Positions 14,595 through 23,018 of a stretch of 28,455 bases of DNA are shown piece after piece. The notes beneath the pieces were generated by a model. The model ran no database searches. It saw only the letters and a list, made by a program, of their open reading frames with translations, and had not been told where the DNA came from. The number at the start of each line of letters is the position of its first letter. Within the stretch, counting starts at the first letter, position 1. The DNA is from CABZJG01 sp965659715 (GTDB lineage: Bacteria > Pseudomonadota > Alphaproteobacteria > Rhodobacterales > Rhodobacteraceae), in the NCBI GenBank assembly GCA_965659715.1, contig CBFHXE010000027.1:1-28455 (forward strand), given 5' to 3'. The translations under genes were made by a program, and so were the position numbers.

Positions 14595-15347
14595 ATGCTG
14601 GTTGTTGTCTCACCCGCTAAAAAACTTGATATGGACCCGGTTGCCGGAGTGCAGCCAACACAGCCAGTGTTTCGGGAACGTACACGCGAACTGGTAACAG
14701 AAGCAGCGAAACTGACCAGCGGTGAGCTTGAAAAGCTGATGAAGATCAGCCCAAATTTGGCAAAGCTCAACCATCAAAGATTTTCTGACTTTGGCAGCCA
14801 AGATCGCAAACCTGCAGCCTTTGCCTTTGCAGGCGATACGTTTCAAGGGCTCGAGGTCGCAACCTTGGATGGCGATGCTTTGCGGTGGGCACAAGAGCAT
14901 TTGCGGATTTTATCGGGTCTTTACGGGGTGCTGCGCCCACTGGATGAAATTGAACCCTATCGGTTGGAAATGGGCAGCCGGTTAAAGACTGAACACGGCA
15001 AAAACCTTTACGAATACTGGGGCTCAGCTTTGGCCTTAGAGTTAAGCGCGCAAGCAAAAACCACCCACAGCACAGCAGTCGTTAACTGCGCTTCACAAGA
15101 ATATTTCCAAGCCGTAGACACCCAAGCACTGTCAGTGCCGGTCATTTCGCCGGTATTTATGGAAAACACCGAAAAGGGTCCAAAAATCATTAGCTTTTAT
15201 GCAAAGCGTGCGCGTGGGGCGATGGCGCGATTTGTTGTTTCAAACCGAATCTCAAACCTAGCATCGCTGTATGATTTTGATGCTGGCGGATATCGGTATG
15301 AGGCTAATTTATCCTCTGAAAACAAGCCCGTTTTTCTTCGCGGTTAG
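14595..15347 (+). CDS. yaaA: Peroxide stress protein YaaA (DUF328/UPF0246)
   Basis: YaaA lowers free iron during peroxide stress in E. coli and binds DNA; its biochemical activity is not fully defined. The 250-residue protein shows the family order: VVVSPAKKLDMDP at the start, LSGLYGVLRPLDEIEPYRLEMG near 110-131, VINPVF-like VISPVFMEN, and the basic motif ISFYAKRARGAMARFVV near the C-terminus. I start at ATG 14595, six bases after GAGG; a TTG at 14589 is in frame but overlaps the purine-rich site. It lies 30 bases after recQ, so the pair may be one DNA-damage/oxidative-stress operon. No regulatory OxyR-type site was evident. Confidence 0.93.
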   Translation: MLVVVSPAKKLDMDPVAGVQPTQPVFRERTRELVTEAAKLTSGELEKLMKISPNLAKLNHQRFSDFGSQDRKPAAFAFAGDTFQGLEVATLDGDALRWAQEHLRILSGLYGVLRPLDEIEPYRLEMGSRLKTEHGKNLYEYWGSALALELSAQAKTTHSTAVVNCASQEYFQAVDTQALSVPVISPVFMENTEKGPKIISFYAKRARGAMARFVVSNRISNLASLYDFDAGGYRYEANLSSENKPVFLRG

Positions 15348-15429
15348 GGCATTTGGCCGCAGCCCAGTGACAATTTCTTTCCTGCCGATTATATGATTTT
15401 TGAATAATTTTTATCCAAGGAATTTGTTT

Positions 15430-16383
15430 ATGAGTCTTTTTGTTTTTGGGCATCGATCCCCCGATACTGATAGCACCGGCAGCGCCTTAATCTGGGCTTG
15501 GTATCTGACAGAAATAAAGAAGATACCGGCCACCGCCAAGGTTTTAGGCGAACCAAACAACGAAGCAAAATTTGTGTTGAACTATTGGGGGGTAAGCAGG
15601 CCTGATATTCTCGGTGAATTGGCCGCAGAGACCCCTGTCGTAATCGTTGACACTAACAACCCCGAAGAATTGCCAGAAAATATCAACCAATGTCAGATCC
15701 GGGAAATAATAGACCACCACAATTGGGTAGGCGGTCTGGCCACCAAAGACATTGTAAATATCACTGTGCGGCCCCTCGGATGCACAGCAACCTTGATGAT
15801 TGAGTTGATGGGCAGCAAAGCGGCGGATCAAATGCCTTATAGTTTAAAGGGGCTGGCGCTTTCGTGCATTCTATCAGATACCGTAGCATTCAAGAGCCCG
15901 ACAACAACCGAGCAAGACCGCAAAGTAGCGGAAAATCTAGCCATGGGCGTAGGGATCGATATCGAAAGTTATGCAAACCAAATGTTCCAGGCCAAATCAG
16001 ATATTTCAGGTCTGAGTGACAGCAGCTTGATTGCAGTGGATAGCAAAGATTATGTGATCAATGACACAAAATTTAGAGTGTCTCTACTGGAAACCCAAAT
16101 GCCGGAGGCTGTTTTATCCCGTAAGGCCGGACTGAAAAAAGCAATCTCCGATACCATTGCGTCAAGTGGCATCGATCAGATTTTGTTGTTTGTGATTGAT
16201 ATATCCAAAGAAGAGGCAACCTTGATTGTTCCTGACGATCATACCAAAGTGCTCGCAGAGCTGGTATTTGGGGCAAAAGTGACAGAAGATACAGCGGTTT
16301 TACCGGGCTTAATGAGCCGCAAAAAGCAGATTATTCCTGCGCTACATCGATCGCTGGATGGCAACTGTAATTTGGCGGCTTGA
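15430..16383 (+). CDS. ppaC: Manganese-dependent (family II) inorganic pyrophosphatase
   Basis: This cytoplasmic DHH-family enzyme hydrolyses pyrophosphate to two phosphates with Mn or Co. In the 317-residue protein the metal ligands are visible: H8, D12 and D14 in FGHRSPDTDS, D74 in VDTNNPEE, H96/H97 in IIDHHNW and D150 in SCILSDTVAFKSPT. The C-terminal domain ends with SRKKQIIP (296-303), the phosphate-binding motif of family II. Most homologues have VDHNE where this one has VDTNN, but the aspartate is kept. I start at ATG 15430, eight bases after CAAGGA; a TTG at 15400 would add ten residues without a ribosome-binding site. It lies 430 bases before hppA, which uses the same substrate to pump ions. 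Confidence 0.95.
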   Translation: MSLFVFGHRSPDTDSTGSALIWAWYLTEIKKIPATAKVLGEPNNEAKFVLNYWGVSRPDILGELAAETPVVIVDTNNPEELPENINQCQIREIIDHHNWVGGLATKDIVNITVRPLGCTATLMIELMGSKAADQMPYSLKGLALSCILSDTVAFKSPTTTEQDRKVAENLAMGVGIDIESYANQMFQAKSDISGLSDSSLIAVDSKDYVINDTKFRVSLLETQMPEAVLSRKAGLKKAISDTIASSGIDQILLFVIDISKEEATLIVPDDHTKVLAELVFGAKVTEDTAVLPGLMSRKKQIIPALHRSLDGNCNLAA

Positions 16384-16813
16384 TGGATTAAGCCGTCAAA
16401 TCCTCGCAAGCTTAAAATCTAAAGAGAGCTGTATGTTTCAACGTGTGGGCAAAAACCAAATACCGGAATGCATTTGGGCAGCACACAAAGCGACAGTTTC
16501 AAAATTAATTGCAGACAGAGTTGGTTTTCCCACTTTTGGCTTTGCGCCAGGTTCAGCTGTAAAATAAGAGTTAACAAAAATGATAGGAATTGCATAAAAT
16601 TTATATTTTTTAGATAGTTAGTTAGTACATACGCTGTCAATTTTGGTGTTTGCTGCGCCTTCGCTTTGCATCCAAATCAGCTGTAATTTGTCAACCTGCA
16701 GATCATACGATTAGCCGGGTTCTTTATTTGTGGATTAATGTGTTGCAACGCTGGCAGAAATATAGGTAAAACCCGCTCTAACAGTTTCTTAGCACAAAAA
16801 AGGAAATCCACGG
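16384..16813. other. Spacer between ppaC and hppA
   Basis: About 430 bases without a recognised gene. The first part contains a doubtful 44-codon ORF described separately. The rest is AT-rich and probably holds the hppA promoter, but I could not assign a -35/-10 pair with correct spacing. I see no terminator after ppaC. Confidence 0.5.
16433..16567 (+). CDS. Doubtful 44-residue ORF between ppaC and hppA
   Basis: The ORF opens at an ATG with AGAGAG a few bases upstream and reads MFQRVGKNQIPECIWAAHKA, ending in FGFAPGSAVK. It has no family I recognise, no membrane segment and no repeats. The purine-rich site before the start is the only positive sign. It may be chance. Confidence 0.2.
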   Translation: MFQRVGKNQIPECIWAAHKATVSKLIADRVGFPTFGFAPGSAVK

Positions 16814-18823
16814 ATGACTAATTTATTGGCGCTGCCGCCCGCACTTGGCGTGTTGGGGTTAATCATAGCGTTTGTTATTTACCGGATGGTATTACGGGAA
16901 GACGCAGGTGACGGCTTAGTGAAAAAAATCGGTGACCAAATCCACTTGGGCGCCATGGTGTTTATGCACCGAGAATATAAGATGCTTGGGCTTTTCTGCT
17001 TGGTCTTGCTCGTGGCGATTTATTTCTCACCACTTGGTCTTAACACCGCGATCTCATTTGTTGTAGGTGCGGTTTCCTCTGCGATTGCAGGCTACCTTGG
17101 GATGTTCTCAGCAACCAAAGCCAATGTCCGTACAGCTGTTGCGGCCAACCAGCATGGCGAGGCAAAGTCTCTGTCGGTTGCCTTTCTGGGTGGATCGATT
17201 ATGGGGCTTTGTGTTGCATCGCTTGGCTTAATGGGTCTGGGCGGTCTGTATTACTACTTTGGCGGTGACCCGCACACGGCACATGCAATTCACGGATTTG
17301 GTATGGGCGGATCGACAGTAGCCCTATTTTCCCGTGTTGGCGGCGGTATCTTTACCAAAAGCGCCGATGTCGGAGCGGATTTGGTCGGCAAGGTCGAAGC
17401 CGGCATCCCAGAGGATGATCCACGCAACCCCGGTGTGATTGCTGACAACGTTGGTGATAATGTCGGCGATATCGCGGGCATGGGATCAGATATCTTTGAA
17501 TCTTATTGTGGCGCAATGATCGCGTGTATTGCTATCGCTTCAACAATGGCGATCAGCCCCGAACTTCAGGCTTCGATGATGGCTCTGCCTCTGATGCTTG
17601 CAAGCATAGGTTTGATCGCGTCGGTTCTGGGTATCATTGTGGTCAACTTGCGTTCCGGTTCAGCCCCCGAAGCGGCGCTGCGCAGCGGAACAATGGGCGC
17701 ACCACTGGTCTTCATCATCATGGCATGGTTCCTGATCCAAAACATGGGAATTTCGGCAAATTACTGGTGGGCCGTTGTAAGCGGCGCCGTAGGCGGTATC
17801 GCAATCGGCTTGATCACTGAATATTACACTGGCGGCGCCCCCGTGCGCAAAATCGCTAAATCGGGCGAAACCGGTACAGCCACTGTGATGATCTCAGGCC
17901 TTGCGGTCGGACTTGAATCAGTTGTTGCACCGATTTTGGTGTTGTCAGTAATTATCTTTATCTCGACATCGCTTGCTGGCCTTTATGGCGTGGGCATTGC
18001 CGCGGTCGGTATGCTGGCCACAGTTGGTATCACTATGGCAATCGACGCGTACGGCCCTGTTGCAGACAATGCCGGCGGCATTGCTGAAATGGCCGGTATG
18101 GGCGAAGAGACACGCAAAATCACAGATGGACTTGATGAGGTTGGCAATACAACAGCAGCGATCGGCAAAGGTTTTGCCATTGGCGCTGCTGCTCTGGCCG
18201 CTTTGGCGATCATTGCTGCGTTCTCGGAAACCGTTGAGGCCGCTTGGGCTGCCAGCGGAAGAGGCGCGTTCACATTGCAAATCTCTGATCCTACGGTTTT
18301 GGTTGGGATGTTTATCGGCGGAACGATCCCGTTCCTGATTGCATCCATCACAATGACAGCTGTGGGGGAAGCGGCGTTTGACATGATCAACGAAATTCGC
18401 AGACAGTTCCGCGAAATTCCTGGATTGCTTGAAGGCAAAGCAGAGCCTGATACAGCAAGATGTGTGGATATTGCGACAACCGCTGCGCTTAAGCGGATGG
18501 TCCTGCCGGGTGCTATTGCTGTTGGCGCGCCAGTGGTGATTGGCTTTGGTCTTGGCGCCCAGTCGCTTGGCGGTATGCTTGGTGGTGCGCTGCTGGGCTG
18601 TGTTTTGATGGCCCTTATGATGGCGAACGCCGGTGGGGCTTGGGACAATGCCAAGAAGTACGTCGAAAAGGGCAACCTTGGCGGCAAAGGGTCCGAAACC
18701 CATAGTGCCGTTGTTGTGGGCGACACAGTTGGTGACCCCTTCAAAGACACATCAGGTCCATCCATGAACATTTTGATCAATGTGATGGCCATTGTCAGCT
18801 TGGTGATTGCGCCACTGCTTTAA
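16814..18823 (+). CDS. hppA: Membrane-bound, ion-translocating pyrophosphatase
   Basis: This 669-residue protein with about sixteen membrane helices couples pyrophosphate hydrolysis to ion export across the inner membrane. The catalytic loop SADVGADLVGKVEAGIPEDD (183-202) and DNVGDNVGD (211-219) are intact, as are the later ADNAGGIAEMAG and GDTVGDPFKDTSGPS motifs. At the position that decides potassium dependence it has GNTTAAIGKG with A448 and G451. K-independent enzymes have lysine and threonine there, so this should be a K-dependent enzyme. Such enzymes pump protons or sodium, and I cannot tell which by eye. The ATG follows AGGA by nine bases. A terminator follows directly. Confidence 0.97.
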   Translation: MTNLLALPPALGVLGLIIAFVIYRMVLREDAGDGLVKKIGDQIHLGAMVFMHREYKMLGLFCLVLLVAIYFSPLGLNTAISFVVGAVSSAIAGYLGMFSATKANVRTAVAANQHGEAKSLSVAFLGGSIMGLCVASLGLMGLGGLYYYFGGDPHTAHAIHGFGMGGSTVALFSRVGGGIFTKSADVGADLVGKVEAGIPEDDPRNPGVIADNVGDNVGDIAGMGSDIFESYCGAMIACIAIASTMAISPELQASMMALPLMLASIGLIASVLGIIVVNLRSGSAPEAALRSGTMGAPLVFIIMAWFLIQNMGISANYWWAVVSGAVGGIAIGLITEYYTGGAPVRKIAKSGETGTATVMISGLAVGLESVVAPILVLSVIIFISTSLAGLYGVGIAAVGMLATVGITMAIDAYGPVADNAGGIAEMAGMGEETRKITDGLDEVGNTTAAIGKGFAIGAAALAALAIIAAFSETVEAAWAASGRGAFTLQISDPTVLVGMFIGGTIPFLIASITMTAVGEAAFDMINEIRRQFREIPGLLEGKAEPDTARCVDIATTAALKRMVLPGAIAVGAPVVIGFGLGAQSLGGMLGGALLGCVLMALMMANAGGAWDNAKKYVEKGNLGGKGSETHSAVVVGDTVGDPFKDTSGPSMNILINVMAIVSLVIAPLL

Positions 18824-18831
18824 GTAGTTAT

Positions 18832-18870
18832 GCAAAGCCCCGATTGATTTCGGGGCTTTGCCTGCTTTTT
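18832..18870 (+). terminator. Rho-independent terminator after hppA
   Basis: Twelve base pairs (18832-18843 with 18850-18861) close a six-base loop. A run of five T follows four bases after the stem (18866-18870). It begins eight bases after the hppA stop. Confidence 0.88.
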
Positions 18871-19047
18871 GATCTTCTTAAATTTCCAAAGACTGGGTCG
18901 CGCTAAAATGTTAATGCGCGGCGTTTTGCGTCGAAATGGTGCATTACAATATATCTACCTCGTCGATCCTATAAGTGTATTTTCAATTTGCAAAACGAAT
19001 GATACCAAGCGGGTAGCTGTAAAATACAACACTTCTTAAGGATCAAA

Positions 19048-19920
19048 ATGACGCAAGTTATTAGCGCACTTTCGGAAATTTCTGACCAATATGATGCCCT
19101 ATTTGTTGATCTGTGGGGCTGTGTCCATAACGGCGTCAAAGCTTTTCCCGCCGCCAATCAGGCGCTGAAAGACTATCGCAAGATGGGCGGCAAGGTTATC
19201 TTGGTGACCAATTCCCCCAAACCGCGTGCCGGGGTTCAAAAGCAGCTTGGTACATTTGGCGTTGATGATGAAGCCTGGGATACCATTGCATCTTCGGGCG
19301 ACAGCGCACGTTCAGCCCTTTATCAAGGGGCAGTCGGGCAGAACATATATTTTATCGGTGAGCCGCGCGATTTACCGTTTTTTGATCCGTTGAAAATTTT
19401 GGATGATCCCATTGATATTCGCCGCGTTTCTTTGGACGAAGCCGAAGGTATCGTGTGTACTGGCCCATTTGATGCGAAAGCTGATCCACAAATCATGAGC
19501 GAGGCATTTTCATACGCACAACGCAAAGGTTTAAAACTGCTCTGTGCAAACCCGGATATTATTGTAGATCGGGGAAGTACCCGCGAATGGTGCGCCGGGG
19601 CATTGGCAAAGCTCTATACCGAAATGGGCGGTGAAAGCCTATATTTTGGCAAGCCCCACACCCCGATTTATGATCTCGCGCGCCGTAGGTTGGCGGCAAT
19701 GGGTGAGCCAATTCCAGACACAAGAATTTTGGCTATTGGCGATGGCATTCAAACAGATATCAAAGGCGCGGTGGATGAAGGCATTGATGCTTTGTTCATC
19801 TCAGGCGGTTTGGCCGCCGAGGAAACCAAAACAGAAAAGCAACCCGACCCCGAAGCGTTAAACACTTATCTTGCGAGCCAAAATCAAACTCCACGCTACA
19901 CAATTGGGTTTTTACGCTGA
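19048..19920 (+). CDS. HAD superfamily class IIA hydrolase (TIGR01459-like)
   Basis: A 290-residue HAD protein of the NagD-like class IIA type. It has LFVDLWGCVHNG (18-29) with nucleophile D21, then VILVTNSPKPR with the motif II serine, the motif III lysine in YFGKPHTPIYD, and motif IV in LAIGDGIQTDIKGA. The residue two after the nucleophile is W23 instead of the usual aspartate that acts as acid/base. This may be typical of the alphaproteobacterial subfamily. Its substrate is unknown; annotation as a sugar or nucleotide phosphatase is by analogy only. It is preceded by the hppA terminator and a 177-base spacer. The MaoC-type gene follows after 93 bases. Confidence 0.88.
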   Translation: MTQVISALSEISDQYDALFVDLWGCVHNGVKAFPAANQALKDYRKMGGKVILVTNSPKPRAGVQKQLGTFGVDDEAWDTIASSGDSARSALYQGAVGQNIYFIGEPRDLPFFDPLKILDDPIDIRRVSLDEAEGIVCTGPFDAKADPQIMSEAFSYAQRKGLKLLCANPDIIVDRGSTREWCAGALAKLYTEMGGESLYFGKPHTPIYDLARRRLAAMGEPIPDTRILAIGDGIQTDIKGAVDEGIDALFISGGLAAEETKTEKQPDPEALNTYLASQNQTPRYTIGFLR

Positions 19921-20013
19921 AACAGGGGTTGATTTTCTGCACCTGCAAAGTAATAAAGTTTCTCAATACAAACGTAATTCGTAAAAAAATTACACGAAGA
20001 TCTTGAGGAACCC

Positions 20014-20457
20014 ATGTTGGACAATCTGCCACGCGGAACAATTTGTATCGAAGATATCGAAATGGGCATGACCCGCCACCTCAGAAAAGTGGTGAGCGAT
20101 GAAGATATAGAAATGTTTGCCCAAGTGTCTACGGATCATAATCCCGTTCATCTTGACGACGCCTATGCGCAGGATACAATTTTTGAAGGAAGAATAGCCC
20201 ACGGTATGCTAACTGCGGGGTTAATTTCAGCGGTGATTGGTGAACAGCTTCCTGGCCATGGGACCGTTTATCTGGGTCAAACTTTGAAATTTCTTGCGCC
20301 AGTAAGACCCGGGGATATGGTTTATGCAGAGGTGAAAGTCACCGACATTGATCTATCAAAAAGGCGGGTGCGCATGGACTGCCTGTGTCAGGTAGACGGG
20401 AAAAACGTTCTTGTGGGAGAGGCCACTGTTTTAGCTCCAAGTCGAAAATTTGATTAA
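20014..20457 (+). CDS. MaoC-family (R)-specific enoyl-CoA hydratase
   Basis: A 147-residue single hot-dog-fold protein. The hydratase-2 motif is intact: STDHNPVHLDDAYA with catalytic D41 and H46, followed by FEGRIAHGMLTAGLIS (57-72), which covers the active-site helix. Single-domain members of this length hydrate short to medium trans-2-enoyl-CoA to the (R)-3-hydroxy form, feeding polyhydroxyalkanoate or related acyl pathways. The substrate here cannot be told from sequence. The ATG follows GAGGAA. It sits between the HAD gene and ribF, 49 bases before ribF. That neighbourhood does not explain its role. Confidence 0.9.
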   Translation: MLDNLPRGTICIEDIEMGMTRHLRKVVSDEDIEMFAQVSTDHNPVHLDDAYAQDTIFEGRIAHGMLTAGLISAVIGEQLPGHGTVYLGQTLKFLAPVRPGDMVYAEVKVTDIDLSKRRVRMDCLCQVDGKNVLVGEATVLAPSRKFD

Positions 20458-20506
20458 CGCATTGCTCGCCCTTGCGTCCGGCTGATTTGAGCGCTACCTC
20501 AAATCT

Positions 20507-21445
20507 ATGAGAATTATTCGTGATTATAAATATGTAGAGCCTCAGGACAAAGGCGCGAGTGTTGCGATTGGCAACTTTGATGGTGTCCATCTTGGGCACC
20601 AATCCGTCATCGATATCGCCCGAACCCAAGGAGTTTCTATTTCTGCCCCCTTGGGGGTTTTAACATTTGAGCCGCACCCAAGAAGCTATTTTGCCCCTGA
20701 TGCGCCGGACTTTCGTTTGATGAGTCCAGAGGCTCGCTCAACCCGTTTAGAAAAACTTGGGGTCGAGCGTCTCTATGAGCTAAATTTCAACGCGGCCCTT
20801 TCGGCGCTGACGCCGCGAGAGTTTGCAAAAGGCGTCATTGTCGATGGTTTGGGGTTAAAACACATTGTGGTTGGCGCCGATTTTCGATTTGGCAAAGCCC
20901 GTGCAGGCACGGTCGAGGATCTAGTGAGCTTTGGCCAGCAGTACGGCTTTGGGGTCACGATTGCGCCTTTGATCGCAGCAGGTCTTGGTGAAGTATCCTC
21001 AACATCCATTAGAACGGCTCTTGCCGAAGGACGGCCGCGGGATGCGGCAGATCAACTTGGCCATTGGCACCGCATAGAGGGTCCGGTTATCAGCGGCGAG
21101 CAGCGCGGGCGCGAGTTGGGCTATCCAACCGCCAATATGTCAATGGATGGTTTGCACCTCCCGAAACTTGGTGTTTATGCGGTGATGGTGGATGTTCTAG
21201 AAGGCCCCTTTGCCGGGTCTTACCATGGCGCAGCATCATTGGGCGTGCGCCCGATGTTCGGGGAAAACACCCCAAACTTGGAAACCTTTATCTTTGATTT
21301 TTCCGGCGACCTTTATGGTACCAGCCTGTCCATTGGATTGGTTGAGTTTCTTCGCCCTGAGCTGTCATTTGACAGCTTAGAGGCGCTCATAAAACAAATG
21401 GATGCCGATTGCCTTTTGGCGCGTGAAATACTGGCTGCAAAATGA
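20507..21445 (+). CDS. ribF: Bifunctional riboflavin kinase / FAD synthetase
   Basis: RibF phosphorylates riboflavin to FMN and adenylates FMN to FAD in the cytoplasm. The N-terminal nucleotidyltransferase domain has GNFDGVHLGH (22-31), TFEPHPR (53-59), VVGADFRFGK (121-130) and STSIRTAL (165-172). The C-terminal kinase domain has GRELGYPTAN (201-210) and NLETFIFDF with catalytic E259. The length (312) is normal. The ATG has only a weak ribosome-binding site, so coupling with the upstream gene is possible. The stop overlaps the next gene by four bases (ATGA). Confidence 0.97.
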   Translation: MRIIRDYKYVEPQDKGASVAIGNFDGVHLGHQSVIDIARTQGVSISAPLGVLTFEPHPRSYFAPDAPDFRLMSPEARSTRLEKLGVERLYELNFNAALSALTPREFAKGVIVDGLGLKHIVVGADFRFGKARAGTVEDLVSFGQQYGFGVTIAPLIAAGLGEVSSTSIRTALAEGRPRDAADQLGHWHRIEGPVISGEQRGRELGYPTANMSMDGLHLPKLGVYAVMVDVLEGPFAGSYHGAASLGVRPMFGENTPNLETFIFDFSGDLYGTSLSIGLVEFLRPELSFDSLEALIKQMDADCLLAREILAAK

Positions 21446-21915
21446 CCCAGCGGGATCAGGGTGAGAACAGCGGGCTTAGCGCAGATTTCTGGAAGAAAAA
21501 ATCTCTTGCCGAGATGTCGGTCGACGAATGGGAAGCGCTGTGTGATGGCTGCGGAAAATGCTGCCTGAATAAAATCGAAGAGGAAGACAGTGGCGAGGTA
21601 TTTTTAACCCGCGTTGCCTGCCGCTTATTTGACAACGATACCTGCCGGTGCAGCCAATACAGCATCCGGCATCAGTTTGTTCCTGAATGCATTTCTTTGA
21701 CCCCCGAAAGCATTCCAAAGCACGCCTATTGGCTTCCAAAGACTTGTGCCTATTTATTGCTGTGGCAGGAAAAACCACTTTATGACTGGCACCCTTTGAT
21801 CTCGGGATCGCCGCAAAGCGTTCATCAAGCAGGGATTTCCATTCAAGGGCAAACTGTGCCAGAGTTCGAAATTGACGAAGATGATTGGGAACAACATTTG
21901 ATTGGGGAGCAGTAA
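21442..21915 (+). CDS. YcgN-type cysteine cluster protein (UPF0260)
   Basis: A 157-residue protein with nine cysteines in the order expected of the YcgN family: C34, C37, C40 and C41 in CDGCGKCC, then C60, C68, C70, C83 and C102. The pattern matches the zinc/iron-chelating CxxCxxCC domain. No activity is established. The start codon overlaps the ribF stop by four bases and the stop lies three bases before the aldolase start, so all three are very probably translated from one message. Confidence 0.93.
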   Translation: MTQRDQGENSGLSADFWKKKSLAEMSVDEWEALCDGCGKCCLNKIEEEDSGEVFLTRVACRLFDNDTCRCSQYSIRHQFVPECISLTPESIPKHAYWLPKTCAYLLLWQEKPLYDWHPLISGSPQSVHQAGISIQGQTVPEFEIDEDDWEQHLIGEQ

Positions 21916-21918
21916 GCT

Positions 21919-22968
21919 TTGTTTTTTGAATCGGACAATGCTGGACCGGTACCAGATCAAATTATTGATGCCATAAGGGATGCAAATAATGGCTATCACA
22001 AAGCTTATGGTGATGACAGATTTATGGCCGACGTACAGGGCAGTCTGCGTGAGGTTTTTGAAGCGCCCGAGGCCGCCGTTTATCTTGTTGGCACGGGCAC
22101 GGCAGCAAACACTCTGGCATTGGCCACCCTAAGCGAGCCATGGCAAACAATTTTCTGTTCTCCTGTTGCGCATCTCCACGAAGATGAATGCAATGCGCCA
22201 GAGTTTTTCACCGGTGGTGCAAAGCTGACCTTGATCGAATGTGACGACAAAATCACTCCTGATGCTTTGAGGGCGGCAATCACCGCCCAAGAAACCCACG
22301 GCGTGCATGGCCCACAAAGAGGACCGGTTTCACTGACCCAAACAACCGAAAAAGGAACCCTTTATTCTCTTGATGAGCTTCGGGTTTTGACGGAAATTGC
22401 AAAATCATATGGAATACCGGTCCATATGGACGGCGCAAGATTTGCCAATGCCTTGGTATCGCTTGAGTGCAGCGCCGCCGATATGACTTGGAAATCAGGA
22501 ATAGACGCGTTGAGTTTTGGCGGGACTAAAAACGGGCTTATGGGTGTTGAAGCGGTGATCTTTTTTGATCCAAAGCACGCTTGGGAATTTGAATTACGGC
22601 GCAAACGCAGTGCGCATCTGTTTTCCAAAACCCGCTATCTGGCGGCTCAAATGCAGGGGTACCTCAAAAATGATTTATGGTTGGATTTGGCCCGAAAAGC
22701 CAATGCAAATGCCAGTTATCTAGCGCAGGGGCTGCGCCAAATGTCACATGTGCGTTTTGCCTATGAGCCGCAAGCAAACATGATATTTATTCGCCTAAGC
22801 CGCGCAGATCACCAAAAAGCAAACCAATCAGGGGCGGGCTATTCTTTGCGCAACAGCGATTTAGACAACGGACCAGCCGATGAAATCCTGACGGCCCGCT
22901 TTGTCTGTGACTGGTCTATAGAAAAAGATCAGATTGATATATTTCTGGATATTATGCGGGATATCTAA
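21919..22968 (+). CDS. ltaE: Low-specificity threonine aldolase, TTG start
   Basis: This pyridoxal-phosphate enzyme cleaves L-threonine or allo-threonine to glycine and acetaldehyde. Seen in the 349-residue product are FFESDNAGPV at the start, GTGTAANTLALA (58-69), the ring-stacking H85 in VAHLHEDE, the cofactor aspartate D171 in VHMDGARFANAL and the Schiff-base lysine K204 in SFGGTKNGL. The family begins directly with this (N/F)FxSDN motif, which requires the TTG at 21919; the next in-frame ATG would delete it. GGGGAG lies about nine bases upstream, inside the previous gene. It is convergent with gyrB, 50 bases apart. Confidence 0.93.
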   Translation: MFFESDNAGPVPDQIIDAIRDANNGYHKAYGDDRFMADVQGSLREVFEAPEAAVYLVGTGTAANTLALATLSEPWQTIFCSPVAHLHEDECNAPEFFTGGAKLTLIECDDKITPDALRAAITAQETHGVHGPQRGPVSLTQTTEKGTLYSLDELRVLTEIAKSYGIPVHMDGARFANALVSLECSAADMTWKSGIDALSFGGTKNGLMGVEAVIFFDPKHAWEFELRRKRSAHLFSKTRYLAAQMQGYLKNDLWLDLARKANANASYLAQGLRQMSHVRFAYEPQANMIFIRLSRADHQKANQSGAGYSLRNSDLDNGPADEILTARFVCDWSIEKDQIDIFLDIMRDI

Positions 22969-22982
22969 GACGTTTTTGGCAC

Positions 22983-23016
22983 GGCTAACATCATGAAAAA
23001 ACGTTCGATGATAGCC
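22983..23016. terminator. Possible hairpin between convergent ltaE and gyrB
   Basis: Bases 22983-22992 (GGCTAACATC) pair with 23007-23016 (GATGATAGCC) with one A-A mismatch; the loop contains six A. This reads as T on the gyrB strand, but within the loop and not after the stem. It may serve as a weak terminator in the 50-base convergent gap; the lack of a trailing T-run argues against a strong one. Confidence 0.25.
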
Positions 23017-23018
23017 TA

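Noticed and set aside
17945..18792. Two long ORFs (252 and 269 codons) antisense to hppA
   Set aside because: They are shadows of the codon bias of a strongly coding gene; their products show composition typical of antisense frames and no family motifs.
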